A stretch of 41,623 nucleotides of DNA. Origin: JACQHC01 sp035559715. GTDB lineage: Bacteria; Gemmatimonadota; Gemmatimonadetes; Gemmatimonadales; GWC2-71-9. Within the stretch, counting starts at the first letter, position 1; every line of letters begins with the position of its first letter. Location of the stretch: the NCBI GenBank assembly GCA_035559715.1, contig DATMAW010000067.1, positions 1 through 41,623 of the forward strand, in the 5' to 3' direction. Shown in pieces: positions 1-6,833 of the stretch. The notes beneath the pieces are model-generated. The model was not told the DNA's origin. It worked only from the letters and a program-made list of their open reading frames with translations, and did no database searches. Position numbers and translations under genes: made by a program.

Positions 1-301
1 CGCCGGCGCAGCCGTCCCACAGGTGGGGCCCGAACCGCCGTCGCATTTCGTCGTAATGCGACGTGAACCCGACCGAGATCCCGTTGCGCCCGCCGTCGTT
101 CTTCTTTGCCGGGTGCGCGCGGTGATGCACGTCGAACGTGGACCTGCCGTCCACGTGGGCGGTGATGCCCAGCGGCGTGATCAGCACCGTGTCCACGCTG
201 GCCAGCGGCTCCGTGGTGTACCGGCGATTGGGTTTCTCGCCGACCTTGAGCGGCGAGCGCTGGATCTGCAGGCGCGTGATGGGGCCGATGATGGTTGGCA
301 T
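1..301 (-). CDS. MOSC domain protein (5' part, runs off left edge)
   Basis: Reading leftward from the ATG at 301-299, about 100 codons are open to the window edge. The protein begins MPTIIGPITRLQIQRSPLK and later reads NGISVGFTSHYDEMRRRFG. This N-terminus, with the ITRLQIQ strand and the GRNGISVGFTSHYDEM block, resembles small MOSC-domain proteins. That family is related to the C-terminal domain of molybdenum-cofactor sulfurase and is thought to handle sulfur or molybdopterin-bound substrates. The conserved cysteine of the family would lie beyond the edge and cannot be seen. The gene diverges from ispG across an 86-base gap. A TATCTT box sits 8 bases before the ATG, suggesting a leaderless transcript. 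Assignment is by recognition of the N-terminus only. Confidence 0.7.
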   Translation of the reverse strand, partial: MPTIIGPITRLQIQRSPLKVGEKPNRRYTTEPLASVDTVLITPLGITAHVDGRSTFDVHHRAHPAKKNDGGRNGISVGFTSHYDEMRRRFGPHLWDGCAG

Positions 302-309
302 GGTGCTGC

Positions 310-315
310 AAGATA
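310..315 (-). promoter_or_regulatory. Probable -10 box of the MOSC gene
   Basis: On the minus strand TATCTT ends 8 bases before the ATG at 301. This is the spacing of a -10 element whose transcript begins at or next to the start codon. No good -35 box lies 17 bases upstream. Confidence 0.4.
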
Positions 316-334
316 CCCATGCGATGCGAGGAGA

Positions 335-353
335 GGCGAGGAGATCCCTCGCC
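335..353. repeat. Short inverted repeat between the divergent MOSC and ispG genes
   Basis: GGCGAGG (335-341) and CCTCGCC (347-353) form a perfect 7-bp inverted repeat with a 5-base loop. It lies between the two divergent -10 boxes, where an operator could act. No regulator is known, so its function is open. Confidence 0.3.
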
Positions 354-373
354 CCTCGGCCCTCAACCGCCAG

Positions 374-379
374 TATATT
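374..379 (+). promoter_or_regulatory. Probable -10 box of ispG
   Basis: TATATT ends 8 bases before the ispG ATG at 388. No ribosome binding site fits between the box and the ATG, so the mRNA is probably leaderless. No clear -35 box is seen. Confidence 0.5.
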
Positions 380-387
380 TGGGCGCA

Positions 388-1626
388 ATGCCCCTCATCA
401 CGCGCCGCACAACGGTAACGACCCGGGTCGGCCACGTTCCCGTGGGCTCCGAGCACCCCATCGTGGTGCAGTCCATGACGAACACGGACACGGCCGACGT
501 GAACGCCACCGTGGCCCAGGTGGCGCACCTGGTTGCCGCGGGAAGCGAGCTGGTTCGCGTCACGGTCAACAACGACGAGGCGGCAGCCGCGGTCCCCCAC
601 ATCGTGGAAGCGCTCGATCGCCGGGGTGTGGCCGTGCCAATCATCGGGGACTTCCACTACAACGGCCACCTGCTGCTCACCAAGTACCCGGACTGCGCCA
701 GGGCGCTCGCCAAGTACCGCATCAACCCCGGGAACGTGGGCGCCAAACGGCGTGACGAGCACTTCCGAACGATCATTGACGTGGCGCTCGCCAACGACAA
801 GCCGGTGCGCATCGGCGTCAACTGGGGCTCGCTCGACCGCCAGCTGCTGACCGAGTTGATGGACGCGAACGCGCGCCGGCCGGAGCCGCTGGATGCGCGC
901 GAAGTGACCATGGAAGCCATGGTGGAAAGCGCGCTTCGCTCCGCACGACTCGCCGAAGAGACGGGTCTTCCCCACGACCGCATCATCCTGTCGGCGAAGG
1001 TGTCGGGCGTGCAGGATCTGGTGGACGTGTACCGCAAGCTGGCTGCGCAGTGCGACTACCCGCTGCACCTCGGTCTCACCGAAGCCGGCATGGGGGGCAA
1101 GGGGATCGTGGCCAGCACGGCGGCGCTCTCCATCCTGCTGCAGGAGGGGATTGGCGACACCATCCGCGTCTCGCTCACGCCCGAGCCTAACGGCGATCGC
1201 GCCGAGGAGGTACGGGTGTGCCAGCAGGTGCTGCAGGCGCTCGGCCTTCGCAACTTTGCGCCGTCGGTGACGGCGTGTCCGGGCTGCGGTCGCACGACGA
1301 GCACCTTCTTTCAGGAGATGGCGCAGGCGATCCAGCGCTACCTGGATCGGCAGATGCCGCTGTGGCGGGAGCGGCACCCCGGCGTGGAGCGCATGCGGGT
1401 GGCGGTCATGGGCTGCGTGGTCAACGGTCCGGGTGAGTCGAAGCACGCCGATATCGGGATCTCCCTGCCGGGCACGTTCGAGGAGCCCAAGGCTCCGGTG
1501 TACGTGGATGGCCAGCTCACGGTCACGTTGAAGGGCGATCGGATCGTGGAGGAGTTTCTCGAAATCCTGGAGGCCTACGTCGCGCGGCGGTACTCCGCGG
1601 CCGCCGGCGCATCGGTTCCCCCGTGA
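388..1626 (+). CDS. ispG: 4-hydroxy-3-methylbut-2-enyl diphosphate synthase
   Basis: IspG catalyses the penultimate step of the MEP isoprenoid pathway, reductively opening 2-C-methyl-D-erythritol 2,4-cyclodiphosphate to HMBPP with a [4Fe-4S] cluster. The N-terminal TIM-barrel part contains HPIVVQSMTNTDTADVNAT near residues 23-41 and GDFHYNGHL near 87. The cluster ligands are visible as CPGCGR (Cys297, Cys300) and MGCVVNGPGES (Cys343). The protein is 412 residues, somewhat longer than the E. coli enzyme. An upstream in-frame ATG at 295 would add 31 residues unlike the family, and the -10 box at 374 lies inside that extension, so ATG 388 is chosen. The stop overlaps the pyk start (GTGA), so the two genes are probably cotranscribed. 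Confidence 0.97.
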   Translation: MPLITRRTTVTTRVGHVPVGSEHPIVVQSMTNTDTADVNATVAQVAHLVAAGSELVRVTVNNDEAAAAVPHIVEALDRRGVAVPIIGDFHYNGHLLLTKYPDCARALAKYRINPGNVGAKRRDEHFRTIIDVALANDKPVRIGVNWGSLDRQLLTELMDANARRPEPLDAREVTMEAMVESALRSARLAEETGLPHDRIILSAKVSGVQDLVDVYRKLAAQCDYPLHLGLTEAGMGGKGIVASTAALSILLQEGIGDTIRVSLTPEPNGDRAEEVRVCQQVLQALGLRNFAPSVTACPGCGRTTSTFFQEMAQAIQRYLDRQMPLWRERHPGVERMRVAVMGCVVNGPGESKHADIGISLPGTFEEPKAPVYVDGQLTVTLKGDRIVEEFLEILEAYVARRYSAAAGASVPP

Positions 1627-3053
1627 CGCCGGAGCCGCGGTTTCGCCGAACCAAGATCGTCGCCACCCTCGGGCCCGCCACCGCCAGCGCGGAAGCGCTC
1701 GGCGCCCTGCTCGAGGCGGGGGTGGACGTGGTGCGCATCAACTCCTCCCACGGGACGCCCCAGATCCGGGCGGAGTGGATGGACCTGGTGCGGCGCGTGC
1801 GAGACGAACGGGAACGTCACGTGGCGTTGCTGGTGGATCTTCAGGGGCCGCGGATCCGCGTGGGAGCGCTTGCGGAGCCGCGGACCCTGGTGGAGGGAGG
1901 GGAAGTCACGTTCGCGCCGGAGGAAGAGGCGCGAGACGGTGAAATCCCCACGACGTACGCGGCGTTGGCGCAGGACGTGACGCCCGGCGCCAAGATCCTG
2001 CTGGATGACGGACTGCTGGTCACGGAGGTCGCGGAGGTCAGGCCACCGCGCGTTCGGGCGCGGGTGGTGTACGGCGGCGTGCTGACGAGCCACAAGGGGA
2101 TCAATCTGCCGGACGTGCACGTGAGCGCGCCGGCCGTCACCGACAAAGACCGCGAGGACATCACGCTCGCGCTGGCGCACGAGGCGGACTACATCGCGGT
2201 CTCCTTTGTGCGGCGGGTGGAGGACGTGCACGCGGTGCGCTCGCTCGTGCCGGCGCACGTGCGGCTCGTGGCCAAGATCGAAAAAGCGGCAGCCCTGGCC
2301 GACCTGCCGAACATTGTGCTCGCGGCCGACGGGATCATGGTGGCCCGCGGCGACCTCGGCGTGGAGCTGCCGTTCGAGCGGGTTCCGCTCGCGCAGAAGC
2401 GGATCATCGAGCTGGCCAACGCCCGCGGGCGCGCGGTGATCACCGCGACGCAGATGCTCGAATCCATGATCGAGCATCCCCGTCCCACGCGCGCCGAGGC
2501 GTCTGACGTGGCCAACGCCATCCTCGACGGCACGGACGCGGTGATGCTGTCGGCGGAGACGGCGATGGGCGCGTACCCCGAGCTGGCCGTGCGGGCCATG
2601 GTGCGGATCATTCGCGAGATCGAGCGCGAGGCCCCTGACGGCCAGCGCCACCGGCAGCGTCGCCGCGGCGATCAGCTGGGCGACGGACCCGCCACGGTCG
2701 AGGACGCCATCGCGCTCGCCACCTGCGCGGCGGCCGAGCTCCTCGCGGTGCCGCTCATCGTGTGTTTCACGCGGAGCGGGTTCACGGCGCGCAAGATCGC
2801 CGCGTTCCGCCCGGCGGTGCCCATCGTTGCGTTCTCCACGGAGCCGGTGACCTGCCGCCAGCTGGCCATGGTGTGGGGCGTCATTCCGGAGCTTGCCGTG
2901 CGCGTGCCGAATTACGATACGATGCTCGAAGGCGCCCGCGAGCGGCTGGTGGCCCGCGGATACGCGGGGCCCGGCGATCGCATTGTCGTCACGGCCGGCG
3001 TACCGTTCGAAGTGCCGGGCACGACGAATTTGCTCAAGGTCGAGACGGTCTGA
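1623..3053 (+). CDS. pyk: Pyruvate kinase
   Basis: Pyruvate kinase transfers phosphate from phosphoenolpyruvate to ADP, the last step of glycolysis. The 476-residue protein opens with RRTKIVATLGPA and continues with RINSSHGT, the family position of NFSHG. It carries the catalytic lysine in VAKIEKAAAL, the metal-binding block MVARGDLGVELP (near residue 240) and the signature ATQMLESMIEHPRPTRAEASD. The C-terminal third has the usual small domain. An Arg/Gln-rich insert (GQRHRQRRRGDQ) lies between the barrel and that domain. The GTG start overlaps the ispG stop by four bases. It is followed by a metallo-hydrolase gene 16 bases downstream and the aldolase gene beyond that. Confidence 0.96.
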   Translation: MTPEPRFRRTKIVATLGPATASAEALGALLEAGVDVVRINSSHGTPQIRAEWMDLVRRVRDERERHVALLVDLQGPRIRVGALAEPRTLVEGGEVTFAPEEEARDGEIPTTYAALAQDVTPGAKILLDDGLLVTEVAEVRPPRVRARVVYGGVLTSHKGINLPDVHVSAPAVTDKDREDITLALAHEADYIAVSFVRRVEDVHAVRSLVPAHVRLVAKIEKAAALADLPNIVLAADGIMVARGDLGVELPFERVPLAQKRIIELANARGRAVITATQMLESMIEHPRPTRAEASDVANAILDGTDAVMLSAETAMGAYPELAVRAMVRIIREIEREAPDGQRHRQRRRGDQLGDGPATVEDAIALATCAAAELLAVPLIVCFTRSGFTARKIAAFRPAVPIVAFSTEPVTCRQLAMVWGVIPELAVRVPNYDTMLEGARERLVARGYAGPGDRIVVTAGVPFEVPGTTNLLKVETV

Positions 3054-3069
3054 AGAAAGCCGGTGAAGG

Positions 3070-3843
3070 TTGCGAGTAACCGTTCTCGGGAGCGGCACGT
3101 CGTTCGGCGTTCCGCAGGTGGGCTGCGGATGCCCGGTGTGCCGGTCCACCGATCCGCGCGACCGGCGCTCACGGGTCGCGGCGCTGGTCGAGGCCGAGAG
3201 TGGGCGCCGGATTCTCATTGACACGCCTCCGGAGCTACGGCTGCAACTCCTCGCCGCCGGCGTGGGCAGCGTGGACGCCGTGCTCTACACGCACGATCAC
3301 GCCGATCATATCCACGGCATTGACGATCTCCGCGCCTTCACGGCGCGGGGCGGCGCCCTCTCGGTTCACGGTCCCGCCGATACGTTGGAACGACTGCGGC
3401 AGCGATTCCCGTACATCTTCGATCCGGAGACTCCGCCACAACCCGAAACGCCGCGACCGCACCTGGTGATGACGCCGCTCGATCCCGGGAGCGAAGTAAC
3501 GATCGCCGGACTGCCCGTGTTGCCGCTCGAGTTCGAACACGGGGGCATGCGGGTCTTCGGCTATCGCATCGGGGCGCTGGGGTACCTGACCGACGTGAAG
3601 GCGGTGCCGGCCGCCGCCGTGGAGCGCCTGCGCGGTGTGCGCGTCCTCGTCGTGAACGCCCTGTTCGACCGGCCACATCCCACCCACCTCTCGATCCCCG
3701 AGGCCGTGTCGGTGGCGCGCGCCGTCGGAGCGGAGCGAACCTTGCTCACGCACCTCACGCACAGGTACGCGCACGCCGACCTCGCCGCGCGCCTTCCGGC
3801 GGGGATCGAACCGGCGTACGACGGACTCACGGTTTCGTTTTGA
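3070..3843 (+). CDS. PhnP-like metallo-beta-lactamase-fold hydrolase
   Basis: This 257-residue protein has the metallo-beta-lactamase fold. The binuclear metal site is seen in THDHADHIHG (His75, His77, Asp79, His80), with further ligands expected in LTDVK and LTHLTHRY. Near the N-terminus GTSFGVPQVGCGCPVC (about residues 9-24) has the cysteine pattern of the structural zinc site in PhnP-type cyclic-phosphate phosphodiesterases. The real substrate is unknown, but a cyclic nucleotide or phosphodiester is likely. The start is TTG at 3070, the only start codon in frame before the conserved MRVTVLGSGTS. It lies 16 bases after pyk and is probably in the same transcript. Confidence 0.85.
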   Translation: MRVTVLGSGTSFGVPQVGCGCPVCRSTDPRDRRSRVAALVEAESGRRILIDTPPELRLQLLAAGVGSVDAVLYTHDHADHIHGIDDLRAFTARGGALSVHGPADTLERLRQRFPYIFDPETPPQPETPRPHLVMTPLDPGSEVTIAGLPVLPLEFEHGGMRVFGYRIGALGYLTDVKAVPAAAVERLRGVRVLVVNALFDRPHPTHLSIPEAVSVARAVGAERTLLTHLTHRYAHADLAARLPAGIEPAYDGLTVSF

Positions 3844-3868
3844 CGGGGGTTTTAGGGCCGGGTACATT
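3840..3868 (+). promoter_or_regulatory. Sigma-70-type promoter of the class II aldolase gene
   Basis: TTGACG (3840-3845) and TACATT (3863-3868) are separated by exactly 17 bases and lie 30 bases before the ATG at 3899. The -35 box overlaps the stop codon of the preceding gene, so the aldolase has its own promoter. Confidence 0.7.
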
Positions 3869-3898
3869 GAGGCTGCAACGCTGGCGAGAGGCAATGTC

Positions 3899-5338
3899 AT
3901 GACCACTACGGCTCCGGTGATGGATCGGGCGATCCAGCAGGCGGTGGACGTGTTTGGCGGTGCGGTGAGCTATGACGGCAGCGCCGTGCGGGTGAGGGAC
4001 CGAAAGGCGCTCACCGGAGCGGCGATGGATCGGCTCGTGCGGCAGGCGGTATTCGGCGGCACGGAACAGTTGCGGGATGCCGCGCGGTGGCTGGTGTGGG
4101 AACTCGCGCAGATTGCCGGGTGTCGGCCGGCGTCCATTCAGGGCCTGTACGAGGCGCGCGGCAGGGGGGAATGCGGCGGGTTCACCGTGCCGGCCATGAA
4201 CCTCCGGGTGATCGCGTACGACTCGGCCCGCGCCGTGTTCCGCGCGCTCCAGCGGCGCAAGGCCGGGGCGTTCCTGTGCGAGATCGCGCGGTCGGAGATG
4301 GCTTACACGGATCAGCGCCCCGCGGAATACACCACGGTGGTGCTCGCGGCTGCCTTGCGCGAGGGATTCGACGGCCCCGTGTTCATTCAGGGCGACCACT
4401 TCCAGGTCAACGCGGCGAAGTACAAGAGCGGGCCAGACGCCGAACTCCAGGCGATCCGGGCGCTCATTGACGAGGCCGTCGCGGCCGGGTTCTTCAACAT
4501 TGACATTGACACCTCCACGCTGGTGGATCTCTCGTATCCCACGCTCGATCAGCAGCAGCGCGACAACTACACGCGGGCGGCCGAGCTGACGGCCTACGTG
4601 CGCAAGCGGGAGCCGAACGGCGTCACGATTTCGGTGGGTGGAGAGATTGGCGAGGTGGGCGGCAAGAACTCCACGGTGGAAGAGCTGCGCGCGTTCATGG
4701 ATGGCTACAACCGCGTCCTGGCCGGCCTCGGGAAATACGCGGGACTCAGCAAGATCTCGGTGCAAACCGGGACGTCGCATGGCGGCGTCGTGCTTCCCGA
4801 CGGCTCGATCGCGCAGGTGAAACTGGACCTGAACGCGCTGCGCGCGCTGTCGGAAGAGGCGACCCACGCCTATCGCCTGGCGGGGGCCGTGCAGCATGGA
4901 GCGTCAACGCTGCCGGAGGACGCGTTCGGCAATTTCCCGAAGTACGGGGCCTGCGAGATTCACCTGGCGACGAATTTCCAGAACATCGTGTTCGATCATC
5001 CGGCGTTGCCGGCGGATCTCAAAGCCGACCTCAGGGCGTGGGTGATCCAGCATTGCGCCAGCGAGCGCAAGGCCTCCGATACGGAAGAGCAGTTCCTTTA
5101 CAAGTCGCGCAAGAAGGCGATCGGCCCCTTCAAGGCGGCGCTGTGGGATCTGCCGGCGGAGGTGAAGGAGCAGGTGTGTGCCGACCTGGAGCGGCGCTTC
5201 GAGTTCCTGTTCGATCAGTTGAACATCGGTGACACCGCCAGGTTGGTGGCCCGGTACGTGAAGGCGCCGGAATTGCGGCACGCGGCGCCGCGGCCGGCCG
5301 CCCAGGCGGCGCCCGATGATGCCGAGGCGGGCGAATGA
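3899..5338 (+). CDS. Class II fructose-bisphosphate aldolase family protein (long form)
   Basis: Class II aldolases cleave fructose 1,6-bisphosphate or related ketose bisphosphates with a divalent metal. The expected residues are present: IQGDHFQVN (Asp166, metal ligand His167), VGGEIGEVGG (Glu249), TGTSHGG (His294) and VQHGAS (His333). At 479 residues the protein is over 100 residues longer than typical FbaA. The extra length is an N-terminal segment before GGFTVPAMNLR and a C-terminal segment after IHLATNFQN that includes EEQFLYKSRKKAIGPFK. It may be a true glycolytic aldolase, given pyk nearby, or a tagatose-type relative; the sequence does not decide. It has its own promoter at 3840-3868. 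The last codons overlap an ATG, but the next gene probably starts at 5359. Confidence 0.85.
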   Translation: MTTTAPVMDRAIQQAVDVFGGAVSYDGSAVRVRDRKALTGAAMDRLVRQAVFGGTEQLRDAARWLVWELAQIAGCRPASIQGLYEARGRGECGGFTVPAMNLRVIAYDSARAVFRALQRRKAGAFLCEIARSEMAYTDQRPAEYTTVVLAAALREGFDGPVFIQGDHFQVNAAKYKSGPDAELQAIRALIDEAVAAGFFNIDIDTSTLVDLSYPTLDQQQRDNYTRAAELTAYVRKREPNGVTISVGGEIGEVGGKNSTVEELRAFMDGYNRVLAGLGKYAGLSKISVQTGTSHGGVVLPDGSIAQVKLDLNALRALSEEATHAYRLAGAVQHGASTLPEDAFGNFPKYGACEIHLATNFQNIVFDHPALPADLKADLRAWVIQHCASERKASDTEEQFLYKSRKKAIGPFKAALWDLPAEVKEQVCADLERRFEFLFDQLNIGDTARLVARYVKAPELRHAAPRPAAQAAPDDAEAGE

Positions 5339-5358
5339 GGTCCCGCAGAGGAGGAGAG

Positions 5359-5787
5359 ATGTCACGGGAGCGGGAGCAGCAACCGGTGATGGTCGTCGAG
5401 CGCTCGGGGTCCGGGCTGGGCGCGTTCTTTTTGGGGTTGGTGATTGGCGCGGGCGTGGCGCTGCTGTTCGCGCCGCAGTCTGGCGCCGAGACGCGGCGCG
5501 CCATTCGCCGGCGGACGCGAGAGCTGGTGGACGCCGCGGGCCGGAAGGCGGACGAGTTGCGCGGGCTGGTGGAGGAAGGGTACGAGCGCGGCCGCGAGCG
5601 GGTGGAGGAAGGCCTCGAGACCGTCCGGCGCACGGTGACGGAGCGGCGCGAAGCGGTGCATGACGCCGCCGAGGCGGGCCGCGCGGCCGTGCAGTCGGCG
5701 CGCGACGAGTTGGAGCGGCGGCTGTCCGAGGCCCGGAGCGCCCGGCGCGCCTCGCGGACGCCGGCGCCCGAGAGCGCGGACGACTGA
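5359..5787 (+). CDS. YtxH-like membrane-anchored protein
   Basis: The 142-residue protein has a hydrophobic segment, LGAFFLGLVIGAGVALLFAP, near residues 17-36. A long Arg/Glu/Ala-rich helical tail follows, with a likely coiled coil and low-complexity end. This is the layout of YtxH-domain proteins (segment ending LFAPQSGAETR), which are general-stress-associated proteins of unknown mechanism. An in-frame ATG at 5335 overlaps the aldolase stop. The strong GGAGGAG Shine-Dalgarno just before 5359 favours the later ATG. The neighbouring YihY gene is also a membrane protein and they may share a transcript. Confidence 0.75.
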   Translation: MSREREQQPVMVVERSGSGLGAFFLGLVIGAGVALLFAPQSGAETRRAIRRRTRELVDAAGRKADELRGLVEEGYERGRERVEEGLETVRRTVTERREAVHDAAEAGRAAVQSARDELERRLSEARSARRASRTPAPESADD

Positions 5788-5837
5788 AGCACCGGCGACG
5801 CGGCTGGGCCTTCTCGCCGATCGGCTTCGTTCGGCGG

Positions 5838-6638
5838 GTGGCCGCGGCCGCGATGGAGGATAACGTCGGCTTTCTCGCGAGCGCGCTCACGTTCGACGCG
5901 CTCGCCGCGGCCGTTCCCCTCACGCTCCTCGCCCTGGCGGCACTGGGGTACGTCGCCCGGACGGAAGGCGACCTTCTCGTCGGCATCCGCAACATCCTGG
6001 AGAACTTCGTGCCCGGCCCGGCCGCGGGCGTGGAGCCACGGGCCGCGGCCGAGCGTGTGCTCGAGTATCTGGCCCTGCGGCGGGGTGAGTTCTCCGCGTT
6101 CGGGATTCCCCTGTTCCTGTGGTTCTCGACGCGGTTCTTTGGCGGCGCCCGCGCGGCGTTGAACGACGTGTTCGACACGGAAGAGTCCCGCTCGTGGCTG
6201 ACCGGCAAGGCCACGGATCTCGGATTGGTGCTCGTGACGATCTCGCTGCTCACGGTCAGCACGGCGGCCACGATCATGCTGCGCGACGCGCCGTGGTTCG
6301 GACGGCTGCTCGCCCGGACGCTGGCTTTCGGGGTCGGCGTGCTGCTCTTCGGCATCATCTACCGCGTGGCGCCGAGCAGGCGGGTGGCGTGGGACACGGC
6401 CGCCGTCGCCGCCGTCGTGGCGGCGCTGGCCTTCGAAGTGGCCAAGGTGCTGTACGGTGTCTATCTGACCAGCTTCGCCACCCTGGACCGGCTGATCTCG
6501 AATTCCAACCTGCTGGCGGCCGCGCTGCTGATTGTGTGGGTGTACTACACGGCGTTCGCGTTTCTCATCGGCGGGGAGATCGCGGAGACGTACGATCTGA
6601 TGCGGCGGCAGCGGGAGCAGCGAGCGATTCTCACGTAG
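5838..6638 (+). CDS. YihY/BrkB family inner-membrane protein
   Basis: The protein has about six transmembrane segments. The first begins at NVGFLASALTFDALAAAVPL, and the last pair is LLAAALLIVWVYYTAFAFLI followed by GGEIAE. This is the profile of the YihY/virulence factor BrkB family (once thought to be RNase BN), whose function is unsettled. The GTG at 5838 gives 266 residues. The frame stays open upstream with a basic stretch (KHRRRGWAFSPIGFVRRV) that looks like a genuine cytoplasmic N-terminus. Translation may therefore begin earlier, near the end of the preceding gene, at a non-ATG codon. The stop is followed by the SRP RNA gene. Confidence 0.85.
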   Translation: MAAAAMEDNVGFLASALTFDALAAAVPLTLLALAALGYVARTEGDLLVGIRNILENFVPGPAAGVEPRAAAERVLEYLALRRGEFSAFGIPLFLWFSTRFFGGARAALNDVFDTEESRSWLTGKATDLGLVLVTISLLTVSTAATIMLRDAPWFGRLLARTLAFGVGVLLFGIIYRVAPSRRVAWDTAAVAAVVAALAFEVAKVLYGVYLTSFATLDRLISNSNLLAAALLIVWVYYTAFAFLIGGEIAETYDLMRRQREQRAILT

Positions 6639-6667
6639 GGCGGCTACCCCGCGCTCCTTGCCCGGGC

Positions 6668-6673
6668 TACCTT
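6668..6673 (+). promoter_or_regulatory. Probable -10 box of the SRP RNA
   Basis: TACCTT lies 6 bases before the first paired base of the SRP RNA (6680). It matches the TAnnTT-type -10 seen at other promoters in the window. No convincing -35 box is present. Confidence 0.45.
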
Positions 6674-6676
6674 TCT

Positions 6677-6779
6677 GCTGCCCCAGGTCCGGAGGGCGCG
6701 TGCGCGTGAACCGCGTCAGGACCGTGAAGGTAGCAGCGCTAAGCGAAGGCCCGTGTCGCTTCGGGGTGCCTGGGGCACT
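6677..6779 (+). ncRNA. ffs: Signal recognition particle RNA, small bacterial type (4.5S-like)
   Basis: GCCCCAGG (6680-6687) pairs perfectly with CCTGGGGC (6769-6776) to close a hairpin of about 100 bases. The apex carries the Ffh-binding region: GTCAGG (6715-6720), then ACC, a GTGAA loop (6724-6728), GGT and AGCAGC (6732-6737), followed by TAAGCG. Compared with E. coli (CAGGTCCGGAAGGAAGCAGC), the T-A pair below the loop is A-T here, a compensating change. The apical loop is five bases instead of the GGAA tetraloop. The gene lies directly before dnaX-ybaB-recR, the order known from Bacillus (scr-dnaX-yaaK-recR). Confidence 0.88.
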
Positions 6780-6833
6780 CTCCCCCTTCTGATTACGAGT
6801 CCTGGATGACCGCACTCCGCGCTTCCGTCTGAC

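Noticed and set aside
1575..3224. Long antisense open frame opposite pyk
   Set aside because: It has no recognisable domain, is rich in Arg/His as expected for the complement of high-GC codons, and lies opposite a clear pyruvate kinase gene.
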